Shown: positions 41,076 through 49,419 of the stretch, in pieces | How positions within the stretch are numbered: the first letter of the stretch is position 1 | How the letters are laid out: each line of letters starts with the position of its first letter | DNA from: Pseudomonas sp. MF4836 | GTDB lineage: Bacteria; Pseudomonadota; Gammaproteobacteria; Pseudomonadales; Pseudomonadaceae | Length of the DNA: 64,000 nt | Assembly: GCF_002018875.1 (NCBI RefSeq) | Contig: NZ_MVOL01000011.1 | Span: 229,329-293,328 of the forward strand | Direction of reading: 5' to 3' | Notes under the pieces: model-generated | Database searches by the model: none | The model's input: only the letters and a program-made list of their open reading frames with translations | Told to the model about the DNA's origin: nothing | Made by a program: the position numbers and the translations under genes

Positions 41076-42446
41076 TTGGATGTATCGACTGCTGCCTGGA
41101 TGGTCCATGACACCCGCCTGATTCTCTGCTGCCTACTGGCCATCGCCACCATCATCGTGTTGATCAGCGCGACCAAGCTGCCGCCTTTTCTGTCGATCCT
41201 GATCGGCACCTTCATCGCCGGGGTTGGCGCCGGCCTGCCGCCGGAAGAGGTGGCCAAGGCCTTCAGCAAGGGGGCCGGGGCCATTCTGGGCGAAGCCGGG
41301 ATCATCATTGCCCTGGGCTCGATGCTCGGCGCCCTGATGGCCGAGTCCGGCGCCGCCGACCGGATCGCCTCCACCTTGCTCGGGCTGGGCAAGGGCCGCT
41401 CGCTGCCGTGGGTAATGGCCCTGGTGGCGATGGTCATCGGCCTGCCGCTGTTCTTTGAAGTGGGCCTGGTGATGATGGTGCCGATCATCTTCGTCATGGC
41501 TCGCCGCTCGGGGCAGCCGCTGTTGAAAATCGCCATCCCGGCCCTCGCCGGCATGACCACCCTGCACGCGCTGATGCCGCCCCACCCCGGCCCGCTGATT
41601 GCCGTCAGTGCCTTGCACGCCGACCTGGGCCTGACCATGTTGCTGGGGTTTTGCATCGCCATTCCTGCGGTGATCCTGGCCGGGCCGATCTATGGCAACT
41701 GGCTGTCCCGGCGCATGCACGTGGAGGAGCCGGCTGAGCTTGGCGCCCTGTTCAGCGCCCCGCCCAAGGCCCCGCGCCAGCCGAGCTTCGGCGTGTCGCT
41801 GCTGATTATCCTGCTGCCGGTGCTGCTGATGCTCGGCAGTACCCTGGCCAAGGTGGCAATGCCCCCTGAAAGCTCGGTTGCCCTGAGCCTGAAGTTTCTC
41901 GGTGAGCCCCTGGTGGCCCTGGGCATTGCGGTCATGGCAGCGGTGATCTGCCTGGGCTGGGCCAACGGCATGCCCCGTGAGGAAGTCGGCGGCACCCTGC
42001 GCAAAAGCCTGGCGCCGATTGCCGTGCTGCTGCTGACCATCGGCGCCGGCGGCGGCCTCAAGCAGACCCTGCTGGACGCCGGCGTCAGCCAGACCATCAG
42101 CAAGGTCGCCGAAGGCGCCCATATGCCGTACCTGCTCCTGGCCTGGCTGATTGCCGTGGCACTGCGCCAGGCCACCGGCTCGGCTACCGTGGCCACCACC
42201 ACGACCGCCGGGATTCTTGCGCCGATGATGGCTGGCCTGGCCGCCACCCAAAGCTCGCTGGTGGCCCTGGCGATTGGCGCCGGCTCGGTGTTCTTCTGCC
42301 ACGTTAACGATGCCGGATTCTGGATGGTGCGCGAGTATTTCGGCCTGCAACTCAAGCAGACGCTGTGGGTCTGGTCGGTGTTGCAGAGCATTGTTTCGCT
42401 GGTCGGCCTGATCGGCACCCTGCTGTTCTGGTACGGCTTGCAGTAG
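41076..42446 (+). CDS. GntP-family gluconate/organic-acid permease
   Basis: 456 residues. Translation appears to start at the TTG at 41076, with AAGGAG eight bases before it; an ATG at 41100 has no site. About 12-13 helices are present. Family features are ATIIVLISATKLPPFLSI, LPLFFEVGLVMMVPI, MPPHPGPLIAV and ATGSATVATTTTAGIL, then SVFFCHVNDAGFWMVREYFG. GntP proteins are proton symporters for gluconate and related acids in the inner membrane. No gluconokinase gene is adjacent, which fits a distributed gluconate system. Confidence 0.92.
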   Translation: MDVSTAAWMVHDTRLILCCLLAIATIIVLISATKLPPFLSILIGTFIAGVGAGLPPEEVAKAFSKGAGAILGEAGIIIALGSMLGALMAESGAADRIASTLLGLGKGRSLPWVMALVAMVIGLPLFFEVGLVMMVPIIFVMARRSGQPLLKIAIPALAGMTTLHALMPPHPGPLIAVSALHADLGLTMLLGFCIAIPAVILAGPIYGNWLSRRMHVEEPAELGALFSAPPKAPRQPSFGVSLLIILLPVLLMLGSTLAKVAMPPESSVALSLKFLGEPLVALGIAVMAAVICLGWANGMPREEVGGTLRKSLAPIAVLLLTIGAGGGLKQTLLDAGVSQTISKVAEGAHMPYLLLAWLIAVALRQATGSATVATTTTAGILAPMMAGLAATQSSLVALAIGAGSVFFCHVNDAGFWMVREYFGLQLKQTLWVWSVLQSIVSLVGLIGTLLFWYGLQ

Positions 42447-42480
42447 CAGAGGCAAACCGCGGCATGCTGTGGCGCGCCAG

Positions 42481-42505
42481 GCGCCTGCCTGGCGGTGGCA
42501 GGCGC
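42481..42505 (+). terminator. Hairpin after the gluconate permease gene
   Basis: GCGCCTGCC (42481-42489) pairs with GGCAGGCGC (42497-42505) around TGGCGGT, about 35 bases past the stop. There is no T-run but AGAATG follows. Confidence 0.6.
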
Positions 42506-42544
42506 TGTAGAATGCCGGCTCTTTTATCCGCGCAAGGGCATGCC

Positions 42545-42973
42545 ATGCTGCACCCGCTCCGGCTTTCACGGCTCTCCATCGCTCTGTTTTCCCTACTGCT
42601 CGGCGTGGCATCGGCGGCCCTGGCAGATGACCTCGATTGTTCGCGGATCACCCTCGGCGCTCAGGTCGAGCGCTGTGCGCAGCTCGACAAGGATCGCGCC
42701 GATGCAGCCCTCAACACCAGCTATCAGGCGCTGCTCGGGCGCCTGCAACACCAGTATCAGAGCCACCCGCTGCTGGAGCAGGATTACCTCGGCAAACTGA
42801 AAAATGCCCAACGGGCCTGGATCAAATACCGGGACACCAGTTGCGTGGTCGAGGCGTTTGAAGTGCAACCGGGAACGCCGGCCCACACCACCCTGATCAA
42901 TACCTGCGTCAGCCGTCTGAGCCGTGAACGGGCGCGGGACCTGGACCGCTGGTTGCCGGAGTGCTGCAGCTGA
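42545..42973 (+). CDS. LprI/DUF1311-family secreted protein
   Basis: 142 residues from the ATG at 42545. A Sec signal peptide (ending SAALA before DDLDC) precedes the DUF1311/LprI domain: DCSRITLGAQVERCAQLDKD, LNTSYQALLGRL, LKNAQRAWIKYRDTSC and a final Cys pair in NTCVSRLSRERARDL. The four to six Cys likely form disulfides. LprI-like proteins inhibit C-type or i-type lysozymes or protect the envelope; the exact role here is unknown. The motif WIKYRD with Cys is the most diagnostic part of the family. Confidence 0.88.
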   Translation: MLHPLRLSRLSIALFSLLLGVASAALADDLDCSRITLGAQVERCAQLDKDRADAALNTSYQALLGRLQHQYQSHPLLEQDYLGKLKNAQRAWIKYRDTSCVVEAFEVQPGTPAHTTLINTCVSRLSRERARDLDRWLPECCS

Positions 42974-42991
42974 GGTTGCAACCCGTCCCGG

Positions 42992-43516
42992 TCATTCGCC
43001 CTCGACCCGCAAGGGCCTGCGGCCGCGCCGTCCCCAGGCATACGCACCCAGGCTGGCCAAGGTGACGGCCCATGCGCCGTACAGCATGCTCAACGACGAT
43101 TCATATTCGCGGCGACTGTCCCGGCAACTGCTGGCCGAGGTACAGCGAGCGCGACACAGGGCCTCGCCCTCGCGACTGCAACTGAGCAGGTAGTGGCGCA
43201 GATGGCTGACGGTCAGCGTCTGGCCCTTGAACCGCGCCGGGTCCGCGTTCAATTGGCTGATACCGCGCGCAATCGTCAGTGCCAGCACCTCACCGCCTTC
43301 GGCTTCCTCAAGCAGGATCCGTCCGGGGCCCACTTCCAGCACCCTAGCGCTGAAGGTCTCGACGCTGGCGCCCTCCAGGTCGTAGTCCGGTGCGCTCTGG
43401 GTCCACAGTTCGATACCGGCAAACACCAGGCCCAGCACGAACGACACCAGAGCCATCTGCAACAGCGGCTCCAGCGTGGAAAAGTCTCTCAAGGAACACA
43501 GCGTCGATCGAATCAA
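42992..43516 (-). CDS. Hypothetical membrane-anchored protein
   Basis: About 174 residues if read from the TTG at 43516; an ATG at 43456 would remove 20 residues and the true start is uncertain. One helix near the N-terminus (MALVSFVLGLVFAGIELW) and another near the C-terminus (MLYGAWAVTLASLGAYAWG) enclose a beta-rich soluble domain (DYDLEGASVETFSARVLEVG, then GGEVLALTIARGIS) and a Cys-rich stretch (CSREGEALCRARC, CRDSRRE). The Cys residues may be paired in the periplasm. I do not recognise the family. It is convergent with lprI. Confidence 0.6.
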   Translation of the reverse strand: MIRSTLCSLRDFSTLEPLLQMALVSFVLGLVFAGIELWTQSAPDYDLEGASVETFSARVLEVGPGRILLEEAEGGEVLALTIARGISQLNADPARFKGQTLTVSHLRHYLLSCSREGEALCRARCTSASSCRDSRREYESSLSMLYGAWAVTLASLGAYAWGRRGRRPLRVEGE

Positions 43517-43623
43517 GACAGCCCCCGAAAAGCCCGTGCAGGCCACGGGTTCCGGGGAGATTAGCGGGTAAATCGCCCAGGACTGAAGGCAATTTTGCAG
43601 CGCTGTGGCAGGTAAAAACAGCA

Positions 43624-43640
43624 AGCCCTCGGCGAGGGCT
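43624..43640. terminator. Short hairpin between hypothetical and permease genes
   Basis: AGCCCTC-GGC-GAGGGCT is a perfect short palindrome between two minus-strand genes. It may end transcription of the permease gene on the minus strand. Neither side has a long T-run. Confidence 0.5.
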
Positions 43641-43696
43641 CTAGCACGGGCCAGTCTCGAAATACGTCGATTCCGGGATGGCCCGCTTCGCCAGGA

Positions 43697-45010
43697 TCAG
43701 CAGCCGGACGGCAGGGCCGAGCGTGTCTCACTGGGCAGGCGCGAACCGAAATACCCGGCGCTGACCACGCCCACCGCGCCCATCACCACGCAATAGATCA
43801 CACACACCCATGGGCTCCAGGGCATCAGCGCGATCAACAGCAACGGCGTGGTGCTGGCCCAAAGGGCGTAGGCGATGTTGTAGGTAAAGGAGATGCCCGA
43901 CACGCGGATCCGCGCCGGAAACAGGCTGACCATCACCGATGGCACCGCGCCGACCACGCCGCACCCGAGCCCGGCCACCGCGTAGGCCAGGCCGACCCAC
44001 TGGCTGCCGCCGATCAGGCTCGCATACAGCAGGCCAATGCCCAGGGGCAGCAGCAGGCTGTAGAGCATCACCGTGCGCCAGGCACCGATGCGGTCGACGA
44101 TCAGCCCGGCCAGCACGCAGCCGATATTCAGGAACACGATGCCCAGGCTGCTCAGGGCGAAGGTATGGCTGGCGGTCATGCCGAAGGTTTTCTGCATCAT
44201 GGTCGGCGTGATGACCACAAACACCACCACCGCCGAAGTCAGCACACAGGTCAGGATCAAGGCCGGCAACATCGCCAGGCGATGCTCGCGCAACACGGTG
44301 CGCAGCGGCAGCTCGGCGTCGGTTTCGCGGCGTGCCTGCATGGCCATGAACACCGGGGTTTCACTCAGCCAGCGGCGCAACCAGACGCCGATCACCCCGA
44401 AGAGCCCGCCCAGGAGGAACGGATAGCGCCAGGCCTGATCGAGAATCTCGGCCGGGGTGAACAGTTGGGCAAGCAGGGTCGCGGTCAGCGCGCCGATCAG
44501 GTAACCGAAGGTCAGCCCGGCCTGCAAGAAGCCCAGGGCATAACCGCGATGGCCAGGCGGCGCGTGCTCGGCGACAAACACCCAGGCACTGGGCACTTCG
44601 CCGCCCACCGCGGCGCCTTGCAGCACCCGCAGCACCAGCAACAGCAGCGGCGCGAAATAACCGATCTGTGCGTAGGTCGGCATGATGCCGATCAGCAGGC
44701 ACGGCAGGGCCATCATCAGGATACTCAGACTGAAGACCTTCTTGCGCCCCAGCCGATCGGCGAAGTGCGCCATCAGGATCCCGCCCAGCGGCCGCGCCAG
44801 GTAGCCGGTGACAAAGATCCCGAAGCTTTGCAGCAGACGCAGCCACTCAGGCATTTCCGGCGGGAAGAACAGCTGGCTCAGGGTCAGGGCGAAGAACACG
44901 AAAATAATGAAATCGTAGATTTCCAGCGCGCCACCCAGGGCCGCGAGGCCCAGGGTTTTATAGTCGGACCGGGAAAACGGCGCCGGTCGCGTCTCTGGAG
45001 GCAAAGGCAT
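43697..45010 (-). CDS. MHS-family MFS metabolite permease
   Basis: 437 residues, taking the ATG at 45010 (a GTG at 45019 would add three residues). The MHS group of the major facilitator superfamily imports organic acids such as citrate, shikimate or proline/betaine with protons. Diagnostic motifs are GGALEIYDFIIFVFFA in helix 1, GYLARPLGGILMAHFADRLG with the conserved Arg/Asp after helix 2 and GRKKVFSLSI. Twelve helices are present. It is divergent from the PanB paralogue, so it could import that enzyme's substrate. Confidence 0.92.
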   Translation of the reverse strand: MPLPPETRPAPFSRSDYKTLGLAALGGALEIYDFIIFVFFALTLSQLFFPPEMPEWLRLLQSFGIFVTGYLARPLGGILMAHFADRLGRKKVFSLSILMMALPCLLIGIMPTYAQIGYFAPLLLLVLRVLQGAAVGGEVPSAWVFVAEHAPPGHRGYALGFLQAGLTFGYLIGALTATLLAQLFTPAEILDQAWRYPFLLGGLFGVIGVWLRRWLSETPVFMAMQARRETDAELPLRTVLREHRLAMLPALILTCVLTSAVVVFVVITPTMMQKTFGMTASHTFALSSLGIVFLNIGCVLAGLIVDRIGAWRTVMLYSLLLPLGIGLLYASLIGGSQWVGLAYAVAGLGCGVVGAVPSVMVSLFPARIRVSGISFTYNIAYALWASTTPLLLIALMPWSPWVCVIYCVVMGAVGVVSAGYFGSRLPSETRSALPSGC

Positions 45011-45188
45011 AGCAGTCACTCTGTAGGGGGGACAGAAACCAAGGCGCCAATGGTCTACGCAAAAACAGCCCGGAACAACCCGAACCCGTAACTGGGTCTA
45101 TTTTTAGCCAGTTTCTGTGCATTGAATCCCCTTGAGCAGCAGCAATAATCGGCAACTTTCCAAACCGCAGCAGAACAGGAAAGCCGCC

Positions 45189-46016
45189 ATGAGCATCCAT
45201 ACCCGCACCCGCCGCCTGACCGTACCGCAACTGGTGGCGATGAAAGGCCGGCAGAAAATCGTCTCCCTGACCGCCTACACCAGCCACATGGCCCGGTTGA
45301 TGGACCCGTTCGTCGACTTCGTTCTGATCGGCGACTCCACGGCCATGGTCGGCTACGGTCGCACGTCGACCCTGGACATGAGCCTTGAGGAAATCATCGC
45401 CCACAGCCGCGCCGTGGTCGCCAGCACCCGCCTGGCCTGTGTGATCGCCGACATGCCATTTGGCAGTTATCAAGAGTCGCCGCAACAGGCCTACCGCAAC
45501 TGCGCCCAGGTGCTGGCGCGCACCGGCTGCGACGCGATCAAGCTCGAAGGCGGCAAGGCCCTCGCGCCGACCGTGGAGTTTCTGGTGCAACGGGGCATTC
45601 CGGTGATGGCCCACATCGGCCTGATGCCGCAGTACGTCAACACCATGGGCGGGTTCAAGGCCCAGGGCATGAGTGAAGCCACGGCCCGGGCGATTGAAGA
45701 AGACGCCCGGGCCCACCTCGCCGCGGGCGCTTTCAGCCTGCTGCTGGAAGGGGTGGCGGAACCGGTAGCCCGGCGCATCAGCGAGTTCTCGGCCATGCCA
45801 ACCATCGGCATCGGCGCCTCCCCCGCCTGCGACGGCCAGGTGCTGGTCACCGAGGACCTGCTGGGCCTGGGCGGCGAGCAGGTGCCGCGCTTCGTCAAGC
45901 AATACGCCGACGCCGCCGCGCTGATCAGCCAGGCCTGCGAGCGCTTTGCCGCCGAAGTGCGCGATGGGCAGTTTCCCGAAGCGCGGCACTGCTATGGGGT
46001 CGAACAGGGTTCCTGA
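45189..46016 (+). CDS. PanB paralogue (3-methyl-2-oxobutanoate hydroxymethyltransferase family)
   Basis: 275 residues from the ATG at 45189. PanB makes ketopantoate from ketoisovalerate and methylenetetrahydrofolate. Conserved residues are present: Asp in VLIGDSTAMV, Asp in IADMPFGSYQ, Glu in IKLEGGKAL (metal/substrate ligands) and the catalytic Glu in LLEGVAEP. AHIGLMPQ replaces the usual GHIGLTPQ. The gene is not with panC, which normally follows panB, and is flanked by a MocR regulator and an MHS permease. It is likely a second, specialised ketopantoate-type aldolase. Confidence 0.9.
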   Translation: MSIHTRTRRLTVPQLVAMKGRQKIVSLTAYTSHMARLMDPFVDFVLIGDSTAMVGYGRTSTLDMSLEEIIAHSRAVVASTRLACVIADMPFGSYQESPQQAYRNCAQVLARTGCDAIKLEGGKALAPTVEFLVQRGIPVMAHIGLMPQYVNTMGGFKAQGMSEATARAIEEDARAHLAAGAFSLLLEGVAEPVARRISEFSAMPTIGIGASPACDGQVLVTEDLLGLGGEQVPRFVKQYADAAALISQACERFAAEVRDGQFPEARHCYGVEQGS

Positions 46017-47389
46017 TCGATGGCCTGGGCCAGGGCCTGAATGGCGCCGGGGATGTCCTGACGCCAGTCGAGGGTGTAGCTCAGGCGCAGGTGATGCCGC
46101 CACAGGCCTTGTTGGCTGAACATTGGCCCGGGGGAAATGACCAGGCCCTGGGCCAACAGGCGCTGGTACACCTGCAACATCTCCACCGGGCGCAGGGCCT
46201 CGACCCATAACGTCGCGCCACCGGCCGCCGGCTGTACCCGCAATTGCTGGGCGGCGTGCTCCTGAAGCAAACCCTGCATCTGGCCCATGCGCTCGCGCAA
46301 CAGCACCCGCAGTTTCAGCAAATGCTGGTCGACCCGCCCGGAGCTGAACAGCCGGGCCAGGGCCTGCTGACGCAGTGGCGACAGGCGAAAGGCACGCTCG
46401 AGAAACTGCCGATGCAGGCGCTGGCCATGGCCCCGGGTCAGGACGTAGCTGAACGGAGCCTCGGCGCCGATCTGCTTGTCGCACGTGGCAAACACCAACA
46501 GCCGCTCGGGGTTGGCGTAGTCACGAAAGCGCGCAGGGGCCGGGCTGAAACAAAACTCGCCATAGCTGTCGTTCTCGAACAGCCAGATGCCCCGCTCGTC
46601 CAGCCAGCGGCACAGCCGCTGTTTGTCGGCCGCCGGCATCAGGCTGCCGTGGGGCACGCTGAAGGTCGATGACAGCACCACCAGGCGCACCGGCTCACGT
46701 TGCAGGAGGTCATGCAGCTGCTGTTGATCGAAACGCCCGGCACGGTCCAGAGGCAGTTCGATGACCCGGATATTGGCGGCGCGCAGTTGGCGCAACATCG
46801 CCCAGGAACAGGGCGACTCCACCAGCGCCACGCTGCCCGTCAGCTCCAGGGCATGCAGCGCCAGCTCCAGCAGGCTGCGCAGGTCCGGTCCCAGGTACAC
46901 CTGTTCGGCCTGCCAATAGTCAGTGGTAGAGCGGGTATAGCGCTCGGCCAGGACGCTGCGCAGTTCGGGTTCGCCAAAGGGCTGGAACGGTGGCGCCTGG
47001 GAGCGCGGGTATTGCCGGGTCAGCTCGCGCTCGGTCATCAGTAGCGGATTTTCCAGGGACAGCAATATGGCCGGCGCATCGCTGCACAGCGCCAACATGC
47101 CGGGCTGGCGCGCCTGGGCATAGACACTGTCGATCAGGCTCGGCCCATCCACCGGCAGTTGCGACGGCGCCAGCGGCACCCGGAAATAGCCCTGTTTGGG
47201 CCGGGACTGGATGCGCCCCTGGTCTTCAAGCAAGGCGTAGGCATGCTTGATGGTCGAGATCGAGACCTTCAACCGCAGCGCCAGGGCCCGCAGCGAGGGC
47301 AGGCGCTGCTCGGCCTCGCTGGCATTGTCGATCCACTCAACCAGGTAGCGGTACACCGCCTGATAGGCGAAGGGGGTTTCGCGGCTCAC
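45992..47389 (-). CDS. MocR-family regulator (GntR HTH fused to aminotransferase domain)
   Basis: 465 residues from the GTG at 47389; the longer frame adds about 64 residues of improbable sequence. The N-terminal GntR winged helix is RLPSLRALALRLKVSISTIK, then ALLEDQGRIQSRPKQGYFRV. The rest resembles fold-type I PLP aminotransferases (LALCSDAPAILLSLENPLL; ATCDKQIGAEAPFSYVLTRG, whose Lys occupies the cofactor position). MocR proteins sense PLP or amino-acid adducts and control genes of PLP, GABA or amino-acid metabolism. It overlaps the panB paralogue by 25 bases in convergent orientation. Confidence 0.9.
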   Translation of the reverse strand: MSRETPFAYQAVYRYLVEWIDNASEAEQRLPSLRALALRLKVSISTIKHAYALLEDQGRIQSRPKQGYFRVPLAPSQLPVDGPSLIDSVYAQARQPGMLALCSDAPAILLSLENPLLMTERELTRQYPRSQAPPFQPFGEPELRSVLAERYTRSTTDYWQAEQVYLGPDLRSLLELALHALELTGSVALVESPCSWAMLRQLRAANIRVIELPLDRAGRFDQQQLHDLLQREPVRLVVLSSTFSVPHGSLMPAADKQRLCRWLDERGIWLFENDSYGEFCFSPAPARFRDYANPERLLVFATCDKQIGAEAPFSYVLTRGHGQRLHRQFLERAFRLSPLRQQALARLFSSGRVDQHLLKLRVLLRERMGQMQGLLQEHAAQQLRVQPAAGGATLWVEALRPVEMLQVYQRLLAQGLVISPGPMFSQQGLWRHHLRLSYTLDWRQDIPGAIQALAQAIDQEPCSTP

Positions 47390-47393
47390 CGGC

Positions 47394-47627
47394 TCAGGCG
47401 TCCCTGGCCATGGCGATGGCGGCCTGGATCGCCGCGCGGGCCTGGGGGCTGTTTTTCCAGCAACTGGAGCCCACCAGCGACGCGGCCTGGGTGACGATCT
47501 CCAGGGCATCGGCCGCCGCCAACTGCGCCAGGGAGGTGAAGCCCAATTGTTCCAGGCGCGAAACCACGGTGGCTCCGACACCCTTGACCTTGAGCAGGGC
47601 CTGACGTTCTTCAGCGGGAAATGACAT
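47394..47627 (-). CDS. Small helix-hairpin-helix protein
   Basis: 77 residues from the ATG at 47627, nine bases after AAAGGA. It contains one HhH element: LLKVKGVGATVVSRLEQLGF and then FTSLAQLAAADALEIVTQAA, like the C-terminal TfoX/pathogenicity-locus type that binds DNA or mediates contacts. A Ser/Cys motif (SSCWKNSPQARAAIQAAI) follows. Its role is unknown. It ends four bases before the MocR start, so the two may be co-transcribed. Confidence 0.75.
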   Translation of the reverse strand: MSFPAEERQALLKVKGVGATVVSRLEQLGFTSLAQLAAADALEIVTQAASLVGSSCWKNSPQARAAIQAAIAMARDA

Positions 47628-47741
47628 GTCCTTCAATCCTTTGCAGTGGTTCCCAATTGCCGCATTCTTGCACAGTTATCGGACGCCTCCTGCCCTGGCG
47701 CCCGACCTCCTGATAAACATAAAAACACTTGAGGTATTTCC

Positions 47742-49160
47742 GTGTCCGCAGACATCGAAGACAGCCGCTCCGCCCGCTTTGCCCTGCGCTGTTCAAGCTG
47801 GGCCGAACGCTGGTTCCCCGACTCCTGGGTGTTCGCCGCGCTGGCGGTGATCATCGTCGCCCTCGCCACCCTGGCCATGGACGCCAAGCCTACCGACGCC
47901 GCCATGGCGTTTGGCGACGGGTTCTGGAGCCTGATTCCGTTCACCATGCAGATGGCCTTTGTGGTGATCGGCGGCTATGTGGTCGCCAGTTCGCCACCGG
48001 CGGTGAAACTGATCGACAAACTGGCGCGCATCCCGAAAAACGGCCGTTCGGCCGTGGCCTGGGTAGCGCTGATCTCAATGGTCGCCTCCTTGCTCAACTG
48101 GGGCCTGTCCCTGGTATTCGGCGGCTTGCTGGTGCGAGCCCTGGCCCGGCGCACCGACCTGCGCATGGACTACCGCGCCGCCGGTGCCGCCGCCTACCTG
48201 GGGCTGGGGGCCGTCTGGGCCCTGGGGCTGTCGTCGTCGGCCGCGCAGTTGCAGGCCAACCCGGGCAGCCTGCCGCCGTCGATCCTGTCGATCACCGGGG
48301 TGATTCCCTTCACCCAGACCATCTTTCTCTGGCAGTCCGGCGTGTTGCTGCTGGCATTGATCGTGGTTTCGCTGGTCATCGCCTACGCCACCGCTCCCGG
48401 CCCGAATTCGGCCCGTGATGCCCAGGCCTGCGGCGTCGACCCCAGCTTCAGCATGCCGGCACCGCAACCGCGCACCCGCCCCGGGGAATGGCTGGAATAC
48501 AGCCCGCTGCTGACCATTGCCCTGGTGGTCCTGGCGGGTGGCTGGCTGTTCCATGAGTTCTCGACCAAAACAGCGATCACCGCGATTTCCGGGCTCAATA
48601 CCTACAACTTTCTGTTCCTGATGCTCGGCGCCCTGCTGCATTGGCGCCCGCGCAGCTTCCTCGATGCCGTGGCGCGCGCGGTGCCGACCACCACCGGGGT
48701 GCTGATCCAGTTCCCGCTGTACGGTTCGATTGCGGCCTTGATGACGGTGGTCAAGGGTGTCGACGGCCAGACGCTGGCCCACCATATCTCGACCTTTTTC
48801 GTGCAGATCGCCTCCCACGATACGTACGCGCTGCTGATGGGCGTGTACTCGGCGGTGCTGGGGTTCTTTATTCCCTCGGGCGGTGGCAAGTGGATCATCG
48901 AGGCGCCTTATGTGATGCAGGTGGCCAATGACCTGCAATACCACTTGGGCTGGGCGGTGCAGATCTACAACGCCGCCGAAGCGCTGCCGAACCTGATCAA
49001 CCCCTTCTATATGCTGCCGCTATTGGGCGTGCTCGGGCTCAAGGCCCGGGACCTGATCGGCTTTTCCTTTGTGCAATTGCTGGTGCACGCGCCGTTGGTC
49101 CTGGTGCTGCTCTGGGCCTTGGGCACCACCCTGGCCTATACGCCACCGGTATTGCCCTGA
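47742..49160 (+). CDS. atoE: AtoE-type short-chain fatty acid transporter
   Basis: 472 residues from a GTG at 47742. It resembles the AtoE/short-chain fatty acid transporter family: WAERWFPDSWVFAALAVIIV, FTMQMAFVVIGGYVVASSPP, GLVLVFGGLLVRALARR-like segments and FIPSGGGKWIIEAPYVM, plus 11-12 helices. It likely brings acetoacetate or short-chain fatty acids across the inner membrane. No atoDAB or hbd genes are adjacent. The final helices end at PPVLP. Confidence 0.9.
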   Translation: MSADIEDSRSARFALRCSSWAERWFPDSWVFAALAVIIVALATLAMDAKPTDAAMAFGDGFWSLIPFTMQMAFVVIGGYVVASSPPAVKLIDKLARIPKNGRSAVAWVALISMVASLLNWGLSLVFGGLLVRALARRTDLRMDYRAAGAAAYLGLGAVWALGLSSSAAQLQANPGSLPPSILSITGVIPFTQTIFLWQSGVLLLALIVVSLVIAYATAPGPNSARDAQACGVDPSFSMPAPQPRTRPGEWLEYSPLLTIALVVLAGGWLFHEFSTKTAITAISGLNTYNFLFLMLGALLHWRPRSFLDAVARAVPTTTGVLIQFPLYGSIAALMTVVKGVDGQTLAHHISTFFVQIASHDTYALLMGVYSAVLGFFIPSGGGKWIIEAPYVMQVANDLQYHLGWAVQIYNAAEALPNLINPFYMLPLLGVLGLKARDLIGFSFVQLLVHAPLVLVLLWALGTTLAYTPPVLP

Positions 49161-49163
49161 CCG

Positions 49164-49213
49164 TTTGGCGAGCGGGCGACGACGGCAGAGGCGCCGTCGC
49201 AGCCGGCTCGCCG
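49164..49213 (+). terminator. Nested hairpin after the fatty acid transporter gene
   Basis: TTTGGCGAGC (49164-49173) pairs with GCTCGCCGAA (49206-49215 region) with one mismatch, and GACGGC/GCCGTC (49181-49186, 49193-49198) forms an inner hairpin. It lies three bases beyond the stop. The remaining ~200 bp before the phospholipase gene holds promoter-like AT-rich sequence. Confidence 0.55.
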
Positions 49214-49419
49214 AACATCCACCCCAGGACGGGCCCCGCTTACCGTCCTGTGCTTGGCTGGCCGACCGCAGCATTTGGCTTACAGTTATTTCGGACTTTT
49301 CCCCGCCAACTCCAGCTTCATCCTAGATCCGCTTTGTAGTCTTTCCGTCATATTGGGTTGCTACCGTTCGACCGAAATATTTTGTAACCAATTGACTAAA
49401 AGACCTGCAGGGAACTGGC

